15,592 nucleotides of DNA. It comes from Propionibacteriaceae bacterium (lineage in GTDB: Bacteria; Actinomycetota; Actinomycetes; Propionibacteriales; Propionibacteriaceae). The notes below the pieces were generated by a model that saw nothing but the letters and a program-made list of their open reading frames with translations, searched no databases and was not told the origin of the DNA. The stretch lies in assembly GCA_009778535.1 (NCBI GenBank), contig WRJP01000029.1, positions 1 to 15,592 of the forward strand. The letters are read 5' to 3'. Positions 7,420 through 15,421 of the stretch are shown one piece after another; position 1 is the first letter of the stretch, and the number at the start of each line of letters is the position of its first letter. The translations under genes and the position numbers were made by a program.

Positions 7420-9699
7420 ATGAAACGGTTTCTTGGCACCATAACCGGTTTGGCTCTGACAGTGGGCTTGCTGTCTTTCGCACCAGTTGCGAACGCGCAG
7501 CCGCAGCTTGATCTGTCATTGGCAAGTACTGTAAAGCAGAAAGCTGAGAAGTACTTCCAAACAGAGTTTGTTGACCTGTGGGTTTCGGATGATGTAAAGA
7601 CATTCGTGGTTGCAGTTGCCGGTGATGTCAAAGCAGCACAAAAAGCCGTCAATTCCTGGGGCTTTTCCGCTCCGATCGTGGTGGTTGAGTCTGCATTTTC
7701 GCGTACCGAGATTGATGAAGCCGTAGCGCTGGTAGCCGAGAATACTTCCGAGGCAGTAGGGATCGGCCCAGACTATAAGAACGGTGGCGTCTTAGTCGAC
7801 GTTCTTCCCGAAAACATTGCTGACGAGGTTGTTGCGCTCAACGAAACCGATGGTGTCGAAGTAGTTGACACGCTAGAACAGTCAAATCTTCCCGATGAGG
7901 TTCCGGTGGTCGTTTCGCCTACAACACTTGCCATCTCACACGCGGAAACGTGGTCGAACGGATATTTGCGCGGCGGCAAGAAAGTCGTCCTCGGATACAA
8001 CTCTTGCAGCGCAACAACTCTGGTAGAGAAAGGCGCCACTTATCTAATGGTCGCCTCCCACTGTGCACGGACTGGGACTGCTGCCACCTTTAACGGCGCT
8101 AATCTGGGCAAAGTAGAAAAGTCAGCATGGTATGACTCGCCATATGGTTCGTTGATAGCTGCTGATGCCGAAATCATCGGCCCGGTACCGGCAAATGTGC
8201 TGCCGCCTGAGAAAAACTCGATCATTTCCACTTCGACAGCAAATCTCACAGTTAAAGGGTGGGACGATCCAGTGGTTGGTACCCCGGTTTGTATCAGCGG
8301 TGCGTTGAGCGGCAAAGAACTGTGCGGAAAAATAGTCGCCACCGGTTTTGAGGTCAATTACGGAGAAGTCAGGGTCGCAAACAGTGCCGTAATGAATTTC
8401 GTGGGTACTTTTGGTGATTCAGGTGCCCCCGTGTATTACAAGACCTCATCAAATACTGCTGTAGTAATTGGGGTTTATAATGGCGCTGACCACGAGGGGA
8501 GAGGTTACTTTTCACCGCTGCGAAACGCTTTGAAGATAACAGGCGCAACGGCTGTGGTGAATGCTCCGCAGGTGCCACCCACCCAGCCTCCTGCGACATC
8601 GAAGCTGGCTCTGGTTGGCGGCTTGGGGGTTTCGGGCAAACTCTATGCTGGCAACACCCTTGCTGTTTCTAATCTGAAATGGAATACAACCGGGGTTTCG
8701 GTGAAGTATGAATGGAAAGCCGGCTCAACCCTAGCTAGTCAAAAATCGAGTTTGGTGCTTACTTCGGCGCATGTTGGTAAAGCCATTTCGCTACGTCTCA
8801 TCGCAGAAAAGTCAGGTTGGAACCCCTATGACACTACGTTCTTTGTAGGAACAGTTTCTGCAATAAATCAACCAGCTTTCTCGAAGGTTGGTACGCCAAA
8901 GATCAAATCGCCGAAAACTCCGAAGGTTGGAAACACATTAACCGTCGCTTCGCATGGTTCGTGGAGTCCAACGCCAACCTCGTACACCTATCAGTGGTAC
9001 CGCAATGGCGCAGCCATCGTTGGTGCGACCGGAAAATCGTACACACTGGTTGCGGCTGATCGTGGGAAAACGATTTCGCTCAAGTTGACAGCGCAGCGTT
9101 CAGATCGAAAACCAACCGCGTCAAAAATGTCTGCAAAAACTAAGAAAATTGCATACGGCACGTTGACGTCGAAAAAGCCAACAATTTCTGGTACGAAACA
9201 AGCTGAGGCGACTTTAACGGCGAATCCAGGTATTTGGACGGCTGGCACCGTCTTTTCTTACCAGTGGTATCGCGGCTCCAAAGCCATAAAGGGAGCCACC
9301 GGACAGTCCTACAAGCTAACCAGTGCTGATGTAGGCAAGAAGCTGAAGGTGAAAGTTACCGGGAAGCGGGCAGGGTATATAAACAAGTCAGTGACCTCAA
9401 GTGCTACCGCGAAGATCGCTAAGAAATCGTTTGTTTCTGCGACGCTGCCGCTGGTCGAAGGGGTTTTCCAAGTCGGCAAAACGCTGACTGTTTCGACAAC
9501 CATGTGGACTCCGGCTCCGACCAGTTATTCCTACCAGTGGCTACGCAGCGGCAAAACAATTCCAAAAGCCACTGGCAGGACGTACAAACTGACCAAAGCT
9601 GATCTTGGCAAATCTATCGCAGTGAAAGTAACGGCCAAACGGGCAGGCTACGCAAATATGTCCGTCACCTCTGTCAAAGTCACAGTTCGATCAGGTTAA
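7420..9699 (+). CDS. Secreted streptogrisin-like serine protease with four Ig-like repeats
   Basis: A secreted S1-family (chymotrypsin-fold) protease of 759 residues. The ATG at 7420 is preferred: it opens a classic signal peptide (MKRFLGTITGLALTVGLLSF...ANAQ, cleavage near residue 26) with GGAAG upstream. The frame also runs back to a GTG at 7342, which would put 26 residues before the signal peptide. A propeptide-like region spans about 30-170. The protease domain (about 175-380) has His214 in VASHC, Asp249 in AADAEI and Ser334 in GDSGAP, so the triad looks complete; GDSGAP replaces the usual GDSGGP. Cysteines in NSC/SHC and VCISG/LCGK match the two disulfides of streptogrisins and alpha-lytic protease; the third, beside the active Ser, is missing. 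After a proline-rich hinge come four repeats of about 90 residues. No LPXTG motif or C-terminal anchor is seen, so release or non-covalent wall binding is likely. The substrate is unknown. Confidence 0.88.
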   Translation: MKRFLGTITGLALTVGLLSFAPVANAQPQLDLSLASTVKQKAEKYFQTEFVDLWVSDDVKTFVVAVAGDVKAAQKAVNSWGFSAPIVVVESAFSRTEIDEAVALVAENTSEAVGIGPDYKNGGVLVDVLPENIADEVVALNETDGVEVVDTLEQSNLPDEVPVVVSPTTLAISHAETWSNGYLRGGKKVVLGYNSCSATTLVEKGATYLMVASHCARTGTAATFNGANLGKVEKSAWYDSPYGSLIAADAEIIGPVPANVLPPEKNSIISTSTANLTVKGWDDPVVGTPVCISGALSGKELCGKIVATGFEVNYGEVRVANSAVMNFVGTFGDSGAPVYYKTSSNTAVVIGVYNGADHEGRGYFSPLRNALKITGATAVVNAPQVPPTQPPATSKLALVGGLGVSGKLYAGNTLAVSNLKWNTTGVSVKYEWKAGSTLASQKSSLVLTSAHVGKAISLRLIAEKSGWNPYDTTFFVGTVSAINQPAFSKVGTPKIKSPKTPKVGNTLTVASHGSWSPTPTSYTYQWYRNGAAIVGATGKSYTLVAADRGKTISLKLTAQRSDRKPTASKMSAKTKKIAYGTLTSKKPTISGTKQAEATLTANPGIWTAGTVFSYQWYRGSKAIKGATGQSYKLTSADVGKKLKVKVTGKRAGYINKSVTSSATAKIAKKSFVSATLPLVEGVFQVGKTLTVSTTMWTPAPTSYSYQWLRSGKTIPKATGRTYKLTKADLGKSIAVKVTAKRAGYANMSVTSVKVTVRSG
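8596..9696 (+). repeat. Four tandem Ig-like domains in the protease C-terminus
   Basis: The repeated pattern is G.w....sYqYQWyRnG.aI.gATG.sYkLt.aDvGK.i.vkvta.raGY. The central motif is YQWYRNG at 8989, YQWYRGS at 9259 and YQWLRSG at 9532, spaced 90 and 91 codons apart. The first copy (motif YEWKAGS at 8707, 94 codons earlier) is more diverged and lacks the ATG-turn. Domains of this type occur in tandem on many actinobacterial surface and secreted proteins, where they act as spacers or binding modules. The nucleotide copies have diverged, so this is an old duplication rather than a fresh one. Confidence 0.9.
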
Positions 9700-9751
9700 G
9701 TGAGGGTACCCAGATGAGTATCTCTCCCGCGCAGAGGACAAGTAAGAGCAG

Positions 9752-10306
9752 CTAGCAGATCGTCGTCAAAGCCCCGGTGTGGGAATCGATGCAATACCCA
9801 CTGATGCGCACATAAGCTGGCATGAGGGGGTGCTCGCGTAGAATCTCAACACTCTTTTTTACGTAGCTGTCGGTGTCTCCAAACCCTGCGAACCACGAGT
9901 CGTAATCAAAATCTGACTCACGACGCTCAGCAATGACCTGGGGGTCAATCCCAAGCTGTTCAAGTCCGGCAAACATATCGTCGGCATTCATGCTTTGCGC
10001 CCCGCAATCACTGTGTGCAACGACCATGATGTCAGTGGTGCCGAGTGCACAGACTGAGACAAGTAATGAGCGAACGGCGACGTCGTGAGCGTCCAAAATC
10101 CCACCACCCGCAACTTTAATGAAGTGTGCATCGCCATTTTTGAGCCCAAGCGCAGCCGACAACAATTCGATCAGCCTAACGTCCATGCAACCTAGCACTG
10201 CAAGTTTGCTTTTGGGGAATTTGTCAGTTTCAAAAGGTTCATAACCTCCTACTGCAACAAATTGTGTATTGTGTTCAAGGATTCCAGCTTTGACCGCTGA
10301 TTTCAT
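9752..10306 (-). CDS. Beta-class carbonic anhydrase
   Basis: A cytoplasmic zinc enzyme that hydrates CO2 to bicarbonate, supplying bicarbonate for carboxylases and pH balance. The protein has 184 residues. The zinc ligands are Cys40 (in GCMDVR), His98 and Cys101 (in HSDCGA), and Asp42-Arg44 form the conserved dyad next to the metal. GGGILDAH and a closing SGYCIDSHTGAL complete the family pattern. It resembles the shorter actinobacterial beta-CA type. The start at ATG 10306 is preferred because AAAGGTGAG stands five bases upstream; a GTG at 10315 lies inside that ribosome site. The gene lies alone between the convergent protease gene and the exporter ATPase gene that ends 117 bp upstream of it on the same strand. 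CATAAT (minus strand, 10364-10359) is a possible -10 element. Confidence 0.94.
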   Translation of the reverse strand: MKSAVKAGILEHNTQFVAVGGYEPFETDKFPKSKLAVLGCMDVRLIELLSAALGLKNGDAHFIKVAGGGILDAHDVAVRSLLVSVCALGTTDIMVVAHSDCGAQSMNADDMFAGLEQLGIDPQVIAERRESDFDYDSWFAGFGDTDSYVKKSVEILREHPLMPAYVRISGYCIDSHTGALTTIC

Positions 10307-10422
10307 TGCTCTCACCTTTCTGATATCTGACCGCAGATGTAGCTAACGCAATAACTTGATTATGCCAGCAAAGCCGCAGCATCGGGCGAGAAAGTGTATA
10401 GTTCTGGTGGCAGTAAGCACCG

Positions 10423-11196
10423 TCACTTCTGGGTGTCGCGCCAGTCTAAGTAGGCAGCAACGACTTCCTCAGTTTCGCCATCCATTAGGATTTGCCCCTG
10501 GTTGATCCAGATAGTGCGCGAGCAAGTCTCCCTAATTGACTTCATCTGGTGCGACACCAGGAAGATCGTTCCGGCATTATCGCGGATCTCGCGGATTCGA
10601 GCTTCACTACGGGCTCGAAAAACAGCATCTCCCACCGCTAAAGCCTCATCAACTATTAATATCTCGTGCTGTTTGATCGTTGCGACAGCAAACTTCAGCC
10701 GCGCCTGCATCCCTGAGGAGTAGGTGTTCATCGGTAAATCTATGAATTCTTCCAATCCAGTGAAATCGACGATCTCTTTGTGAACTTCCATTACCTCACG
10801 CTGGGACAAGCCCAGAGCTAACCCGCCTAAAACTATGTTGTTATCTCCAGACAGTCCCGGAATCAATGCCGCGCCGACACCCAACAGATTTGGTCGTGAT
10901 TGCGCAAAGACTGCCCCAGAGGACGGGGTAAGCAACCCAGTTATGGCGCGCATCAGCGTACTTTTGCCGGAACCGTTTCTTCCGATAATTCCTATTGATT
11001 CGTTTTGGTAGGCGACCAGAGATACGCCCCGCAGTGCATGGACGGTTCTGATACCACGTTTGCGGGAGAGGATACTGCGACCAGGAATGCCCCGCACGGC
11101 CTTCCCAGACGAATATGCATGGTATTTCACATGTAGTTGATCAACTATCACTACTGGATGCCGGTCGGGCTCGACGGCGAGCTTGTCAGCGGCCAT
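10423..11196 (-). CDS. Polysaccharide/teichoic acid exporter ATP-binding protein (TagH/Wzt-type)
   Basis: The ATPase subunit of an ABC-2 exporter for cell-surface polymers, 257 residues. The N-terminal extension before the first strand (about 22-52, YHAYSSGKAVRG...LSRKRG) is typical of the TagH/Wzt/KpsT group. Walker A is GRNGSGKST (72-80), the signature is YSSGMQARLKFA (159-170), Walker B is ILIVDEALAVGD (179-190) and the switch His is 216. There is no C-terminal substrate-binding domain as in E. coli O9a Wzt, nor the SH3-like tail of Bacillus TagH. The ATG at 11196 is chosen because GAGGAA precedes it by four bases; a GTG at 11211 is also in frame. It overlaps the end of the permease gene by 11 bp, so the two are translationally coupled partners. 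Confidence 0.93.
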   Translation of the reverse strand: MAADKLAVEPDRHPVVIVDQLHVKYHAYSSGKAVRGIPGRSILSRKRGIRTVHALRGVSLVAYQNESIGIIGRNGSGKSTLMRAITGLLTPSSGAVFAQSRPNLLGVGAALIPGLSGDNNIVLGGLALGLSQREVMEVHKEIVDFTGLEEFIDLPMNTYSSGMQARLKFAVATIKQHEILIVDEALAVGDAVFRARSEARIREIRDNAGTIFLVSHQMKSIRETCSRTIWINQGQILMDGETEEVVAAYLDWRDTQK

Positions 11197-12061
11197 AGCG
11201 TTCCTCAGCACTCCAGAAGAAAACTAGGCCAATACCGAAGACCACCACCGAAAAAGCACTGAAATACACCCAGTACAATGGGTCAACAGCTATTCCTATC
11301 AAGGCATGTCTGCCTAACTGCACCATCTGATAGATCGGGTGAAAGTCGTATACGGCTATTGCCATCGGCCATTTCGCAAAGATTTTGCCGACATCAAACA
11401 GTACCCCAGAGGTGTAAAAAAGGATACGCGAGAGTAGTGGAATCACCTCAGTTAAATCTCGTAGATGCACGGTGATCCGTGCCGAAATTAGCGCGATTCC
11501 GGTGTTAAAGAGAATCGACAGCAGAAAAACCGGAAGGATTAACAACCACTGCACACTTGGTGGGTGTCCCATGATGGGCATGATGATGAACAACAGCGCC
11601 CAGGCCGGCGCTATCGAGAGCAACTCTTCCATTGCAACCGACAACGGCAAAGTGATCCGCGGGAAGGAGAGGGATTGCACCAGGTTCTGATTTGAGGTAA
11701 TTGACTTTGCGCCATGGGTGAAGCAAGTCCGGAAAAAAGTGAAGATAAATACTCCGATCACTACCCGTGCTGGATAGTCGGGGGGTATGTTTTCACCTTG
11801 TAGAATTCCAAAAATAGCGCCGTAGATCAGGGCGTTAAAGACTGGATTTACCAACAACCAGACCAGACCTAACCTATTCGTGGAGAACTTGTTCATCACC
11901 CGAAATTTGGCCATGTGCCAGATGAAGTCGCGTCTGTGCCAAGTTGTTGCAATATAGGAAAAAAACGCCGGACGTGCGCCGACGCGGTATAGCCCGAACT
12001 CGGCAGCTAAGTGAGCAATAGACAGGTTCTCACCTGGCTTTTCCGCAGCCGCATCGCTCAT
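11186..12061 (-). CDS. Polysaccharide/teichoic acid exporter permease (TagG/Wzm-type)
   Basis: An ABC-2 type membrane subunit of 291 residues that would form the polymer channel with the ATPase encoded just downstream. After a hydrophilic N-terminus come the amphipathic entry region (FIWHMAKFRVMNKFSTNRLGLVWLLVNP) and about six hydrophobic segments, among them ALIYGAIFGIL, VVIGVFIFTFFRTCF, APAWALLFIIMPIM, LLILPVFLLSILFNTGIAL and VYFSAFSVVVFGIGLVFFW. The motif LRDLTEVIPLLSRILFYTSGVLF is characteristic of the TagG/Wzm/KpsM group, as is the short charged end (EERYGR). The start at ATG 12061 has GGA seven bases upstream. With the IspD/TarI-like and CDP-glycerol transferase-like genes nearby, the most likely cargo is a teichoic-acid-like polyol-phosphate polymer, but a capsule or other glycan cannot be excluded. 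Confidence 0.9.
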   Translation of the reverse strand: MSDAAAEKPGENLSIAHLAAEFGLYRVGARPAFFSYIATTWHRRDFIWHMAKFRVMNKFSTNRLGLVWLLVNPVFNALIYGAIFGILQGENIPPDYPARVVIGVFIFTFFRTCFTHGAKSITSNQNLVQSLSFPRITLPLSVAMEELLSIAPAWALLFIIMPIMGHPPSVQWLLILPVFLLSILFNTGIALISARITVHLRDLTEVIPLLSRILFYTSGVLFDVGKIFAKWPMAIAVYDFHPIYQMVQLGRHALIGIAVDPLYWVYFSAFSVVVFGIGLVFFWSAEERYGR

Positions 12062-12107
12062 TCGCTATCCAACCTTTGAAACTTCTTCTATTTCAGACGG
12101 TAGCATG

Positions 12108-12128
12108 AATAGCGGTTTCAATGCTATT
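12108..12128. repeat. Inverted repeat AATAGC...GCTATT
   Basis: AATAGC (12108-12113) and GCTATT (12123-12128) are perfect inverted arms separated by nine bases, about 50-70 bp upstream of the exporter permease start. On the minus strand TAGCAT (12126-12121) fits TANNNT and could be its -10 element. It may be an operator or a hairpin in the leader; chance cannot be excluded for six-base arms. Confidence 0.35.
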
Positions 12129-12138
12129 GGCCGTGGCT

Positions 12139-12159
12139 TCATAGACTTACAATCTATGA
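12139..12159. repeat. Inverted repeat TCATAGA...TCTATGA
   Basis: Perfect seven-base arms flank a seven-base centre (CTTACAA). The repeat lies about 80 bp upstream of the exporter permease gene, where a promoter would be expected, and 10 bp beyond the AATAGC repeat. The size and AT-rich symmetry suit a dimeric regulator site. No regulator is encoded next to it. Confidence 0.4.
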
Positions 12160-12284
12160 GACAGGTACCAAGTCAAGATTTGTGATCTCGACACTCGAAC
12201 AGTCACATTGACTCGTGAGCTCCTTACCAACAGCAGTTTTCCTACATCACCTAGCTAGGACTGAGCAGGACGACTTGGTGAACT

Positions 12285-12313
12285 TTGTCGTTCTTGAAGT
12301 AGCGGTCTAACAT
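12285..12313 (+). promoter_or_regulatory. Candidate promoter for the cytidylyltransferase-SDR operon
   Basis: TTGTCG (12285-12290) and TAACAT (12308-12313) are separated by exactly 17 bases and fit the housekeeping actinobacterial pattern (TTGNNN, TANNNT). Transcription would begin near 12320 and leave a leader of about 95 bases before the ATG at 12415. Confidence 0.4.
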
Positions 12314-12414
12314 GGGTCTTGAGACGGTCTACTACAGATCAAGATAACCGAAGTGTCGGCGCCGAGAACGGATCGTTCAGTGGTGTAGAGCTTTTTGTAA
12401 TGACAAGGATACGC

Positions 12415-13137
12415 ATGAGTACAGCAATCATCATAGCTGGTGGGTCAGGAGCCCGTATGGGGCTAGAAGTTCCGAAACAGTTCGTGATCATTGACGACCG
12501 TCCAGTGATCATATACACCTTGGAGGCCTTTCAAATCCACCCCAGCGTTAGCTCGATTGGCGTCGTCTGTATCGATGGCTGGCACGAAGTTCTTCGTGAT
12601 TACGCTAACCAGTTCGGCATTACAAAACTCGATTGGATCATCCCCGGTGGCAACTCCGCCCAAGAATCGATCTACAATGGCGTTCGCCAGCTAGCGGATC
12701 GCTGCTCGGGCGACGACCTAGTTATCATCCACGATGGTATCCGTCCTCTGGTCGATCCGGGCGTCATCTCTGACATTCTTGCCGTTTGTCGTCGTCATGG
12801 AAACGGCGTCACATCTTTGCCATACAACGAGCAAATTTTCCAGATAGACGGCGACGATCCCTCATCGACTACTGCGTACATCCCTCGTGACACCTTGAGA
12901 AGAGTCTCCACCCCGCAGGCATACCGCTATGATTTGCTGCTTTCTCGTTATCAGGAGGCTTTCGAAAAAGGGATCGGCATCGGCCCATCTTCCTACACAA
13001 ACACCATGATGGTAGACCTTGGAGAACGGCTCTTCTTCGCCGCAGGTTCTGACAAAAACATAAAACTAACTACGCCTGATGATTTGGCGCTCTTCCAAGC
13101 GATGCTCGCTAACTCGAACAACCTCACTCGAAACTAA
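12415..13137 (+). CDS. IspD/TarI-like CTP:polyol-phosphate cytidylyltransferase
   Basis: A cytoplasmic nucleotidyltransferase of 240 residues, predicted to join CMP from CTP to a polyol phosphate such as ribitol 5-phosphate. The CTP loop is IIIAGGSGARMG..PKQF (5-23, with Arg14 and Lys21). HDGIRPLV (106-113) has the Gly typical of TarI rather than the HDAARP of many IspD enzymes. STPQAYRYD (166-173) and NIKLTTPDDL (215-224, with Lys217) complete the family pattern, and NTMMVDLG before it again resembles TarI. The start at ATG 12415 is chosen because AAGGA lies five bases upstream and the family motif follows at once; the frame is open back to 12319 without support. A true MEP-pathway IspD is less likely because ispF is not adjacent and the neighbours are wall-polymer genes. 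It forms an operon with the SDR gene 15 bp downstream. The exact polyol is unknown. Confidence 0.85.
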   Translation: MSTAIIIAGGSGARMGLEVPKQFVIIDDRPVIIYTLEAFQIHPSVSSIGVVCIDGWHEVLRDYANQFGITKLDWIIPGGNSAQESIYNGVRQLADRCSGDDLVIIHDGIRPLVDPGVISDILAVCRRHGNGVTSLPYNEQIFQIDGDDPSSTTAYIPRDTLRRVSTPQAYRYDLLLSRYQEAFEKGIGIGPSSYTNTMMVDLGERLFFAAGSDKNIKLTTPDDLALFQAMLANSNNLTRN

Positions 13138-13152
13138 GATTCGAGGTACAAC

Positions 13153-14205
13153 ATGGGTCTGCTGGACTCCCCTATCTACCGCGAAGATATTGCCCGCATC
13201 GCCAGCCTAGACTTAGCCTGGGATCGCCTGGCTGATAAGAGCTTGGTATTGTCTGGTGCCTCAGGAATGATCGGCTCATTCCTGGTCGATGTCTTAATGG
13301 CACGTAATGCTGAGGGGCTGAATTGCACCATACATGCTCTGGCTCGCAATCGCATCAGCCTTGAAGAACGTTTCCACACCTACACCAGTGGGGCCAATCT
13401 AGTTCTTATCGCCGCCGATGTCACCCAAGAACTTATGATCAACTCGGCTGATTATGTCATCCACGCTGCCAGCAACACTCACCCGAGGGCTTACGCTCTG
13501 GATCCTATCGGTACGATCATGACGAATGTGCTCGGTACCTACAAACTACTTGATCTAGCGGTTCGTACCTCAGCCCAACGGGCGATCTTTCTGTCGACTG
13601 TTGAAATTTATGGCGAAAATCGTAGCTTGACCGACCGATTCAGTGAATCTGATCTAGGTTATATCGATTGCAATACCGTTCGTGCTGGCTATCCCGAGAG
13701 TAAGCGAACAGGTGAAGCCCTTTGTCAATCCTTCCGTGAGCAGTATGGCCTCGATATCGTAATCCCGAGACTACCGAGAACCTATGGACCATCGATGCGA
13801 CTGGATGATTCGAAAGCACTATCTCAATTCCTGCTTAACGCAGTCGCAGGACAGGACATCGTCTTAAAGAGCGAAGGCAAGCAACACTACTCATACTGCC
13901 ATGTCGCAGATGTCGTAGGAGCGATCCTGACCTGTACTTTGCACGGTGAATCTGGCCATGCCTACAACGTTGCCGATCCCTCTGGAGATATCCTGCTACG
14001 CGACCTAGCCGCTCTAGTAGCTGGTACCGTCGGCCGGAAGGTTGCTTTCCAATTACCAGACGCCGTCGAAACCCGTGGCTTCTCTACCGCAACACACGCA
14101 CTTCTTGACGGTTCCAAACTGGCGGATCTCGGCTGGCGCTGCTTGTACGATATCACTGAGGGGATTACCCGCACTGTTGAGGTTCTGAAGAGCCTTAGTC
14201 AATAA
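13153..14205 (+). CDS. NAD-dependent epimerase/dehydratase (extended SDR), probable nucleotide-polyol/sugar enzyme
   Basis: A cytoplasmic extended short-chain dehydrogenase of 350 residues. The nucleotide-binding loop is GASGMIG (35-41), followed by the conserved ADV (88-90) and HAAS (104-107) patterns. The catalytic set is Ser148/Thr149 and Tyr180-x3-Lys184 (GYPESKR), and RLPRTYGP (206-213) is the usual substrate-domain entry. GAGG lies six bases before the ATG. The gene begins 15 bp after the cytidylyltransferase gene and almost certainly shares its mRNA, so a CDP-linked substrate is the best guess. Similar cytidylyltransferase-epimerase pairs are annotated for CDP-polyol synthesis in some pneumococcal capsule loci (from memory). 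A UDP- or dTDP-sugar epimerase or dehydratase is the alternative. It is not a TarJ-type alcohol dehydrogenase. Confidence 0.88.
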   Translation: MGLLDSPIYREDIARIASLDLAWDRLADKSLVLSGASGMIGSFLVDVLMARNAEGLNCTIHALARNRISLEERFHTYTSGANLVLIAADVTQELMINSADYVIHAASNTHPRAYALDPIGTIMTNVLGTYKLLDLAVRTSAQRAIFLSTVEIYGENRSLTDRFSESDLGYIDCNTVRAGYPESKRTGEALCQSFREQYGLDIVIPRLPRTYGPSMRLDDSKALSQFLLNAVAGQDIVLKSEGKQHYSYCHVADVVGAILTCTLHGESGHAYNVADPSGDILLRDLAALVAGTVGRKVAFQLPDAVETRGFSTATHALLDGSKLADLGWRCLYDITEGITRTVEVLKSLSQ

Positions 14206-14248
14206 GCAGTCCCGGGTAGACGAGCCTGCCTAGCTGGCCTGGCGAGGG

Positions 14249-15421
14249 TCACTGATTGCCGTTGCGGCCATGGTGATCGGAGAATATCCAGTCGCACGCA
14301 TTAGCTGTTGAGTGGCCATCACATGCGCCCATGAACTTTTCAATGAAAAGGTTTCTTTCTGTTTCATGGACTTCTGGGTTAGTGATTACCTTAATGAGGT
14401 CATTAGTGTTCATCACGATCGGCCCGTAGATGTAATCCATCAGATCGTAATACAACCCGCGGGCGGTGAGATAAGAGTATAGATCATAGTCATAGTAAAT
14501 GATTGGTTTACCCAAAAGCGCATAGTCGAAGATAACCGAAGAGTAGTCGGTAATCAGAATATCGGCGACCAGCAGGAGGTCGTTAATGTCACGACGTGAT
14601 GAGAGATCATAAAAAAAGTCGCCGAAGCTTGCAAGCTGGGATGAAAGGCTATCGCCAATAATGTTGTAAATCGCAGGGTGCCACTTGAAGATAAAGACGT
14701 AGCCTTGATCGTGCAATTCACGGTATAACTTAAGGAAGTCAATTGAGTCATAGTCATATGTGGCGCTAGGAATTGATCGACCACGATAGGTTGGCGCAAA
14801 GAGGATGATCTTTTTACCTACTAGCTCTGGGTAATCTTGGTAAAAAGACTGTCGATTTTCAGCCATTTGATCTTCATTGAAGAACAAGTCAGTTCTTGGT
14901 GTGCCCGTAGCTTTGATCGTCTCTCGTTGGGCACCAAAACCTTCGATATAGCAGTCAATCACGGCTGATGAACTCACCAGTATGTTGGTGTAATTTCGAT
15001 GCTGGGTCCATTTCGCCCGATGAGTTGATCGGTTGTCAGTGCGGCTGAAGCCGAACTTTTTATAGGCGCCAGACCCATGCCAGACCTGGCAAATTTTCTG
15101 CCCTTTGCGGGGTTGCATCAGCGAAATGAGGGTGGAAAAATCATCGAGCAGAATATATTTCGCCGTGCTGAGGTGGTAAACCGCTTCAAATTTTTCCAAA
15201 AATGACCACTGACTGCCCCGGGTTCTCTTGAAAATAGTCACCTTTTCATACAGGGCACCATCTAGATAGTTGTAGATATATTCAAGATTACCCCCAAGGG
15301 TTTCTCTAACGTCAGAAAAAAATCCCACTTTGCGAGACTGGAGCCGCAACAATCGGCGGTAGATACGATTCATCAGACGAAATGCCGTCCTATGTAAGGC
15401 TTTGGCCAGTAATTTCCGCAC
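14249..15421 (-). CDS. CDP-glycerol/ribitol phosphotransferase (TagB/TagF/TarL-type)
   Basis: A membrane-associated transferase of 390 residues from the glycosyltransferase-fold family that adds glycerol-phosphate or ribitol-phosphate units from CDP-polyols to a teichoic acid chain. The basic N-terminus (1-31, rich in Arg/Lys and Leu) suits attachment to the membrane surface. Family motifs in order: QVWHGSGAYKKFG (112-124, likely catalytic His115), TGTPRTD (172-178), LFAPTYRG (207-214), FKWHP (245-249), ADILITDYSSVIFD (286-299), GKPIIYY (304-310) and the C-terminal CDGHSTANACDWI. The length is that of a single-domain TagB/F core; the large N-terminal domain of S. epidermidis TagF is missing. 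The GTG start at 15421 has AAAGGA about ten bases upstream. It converges on the SDR gene with 43 bp between. Hand-counted GC is about 46% over 14461-14640, lower than in cydDC, a mild hint of different ancestry. Confidence 0.93.
   Translation of the reverse strand: MRKLLAKALHRTAFRLMNRIYRRLLRLQSRKVGFFSDVRETLGGNLEYIYNYLDGALYEKVTIFKRTRGSQWSFLEKFEAVYHLSTAKYILLDDFSTLISLMQPRKGQKICQVWHGSGAYKKFGFSRTDNRSTHRAKWTQHRNYTNILVSSSAVIDCYIEGFGAQRETIKATGTPRTDLFFNEDQMAENRQSFYQDYPELVGKKIILFAPTYRGRSIPSATYDYDSIDFLKLYRELHDQGYVFIFKWHPAIYNIIGDSLSSQLASFGDFFYDLSSRRDINDLLLVADILITDYSSVIFDYALLGKPIIYYDYDLYSYLTARGLYYDLMDYIYGPIVMNTNDLIKVITNPEVHETERNLFIEKFMGACDGHSTANACDWIFSDHHGRNGNQ

Larger units (their letters stand above)
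12062..12414. other. 353-bp divergent intergenic region upstream of exporter and cytidylyltransferase genes
   Basis: No convincing gene lies here. The region separates two divergent units and holds two inverted repeats near the exporter side (12108-12128 and 12139-12159) and a plus-strand promoter candidate (12285-12313). The presumed leader of the cytidylyltransferase mRNA (about 12320-12414) contains short palindromes, CGGCGCCG and GAACG-gat-CGTTC, but no riboswitch class that I recognise. The plus frame of the next gene is open back to 12319, without a ribosome site or family homology there. Confidence 0.6.

Noticed and set aside
12319..12414. Longer N-terminus for the cytidylyltransferase
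   Set aside because: No homology to the family, no ribosome site, and the region overlaps the predicted transcription start; ATG 12415 has AAGGA correctly spaced.
14224..14243. GC-rich hairpin between the convergent SDR and transferase genes as a terminator
   Set aside because: The stem has a mismatch and a bulge and no T-run on either strand, so it is too weak to call.
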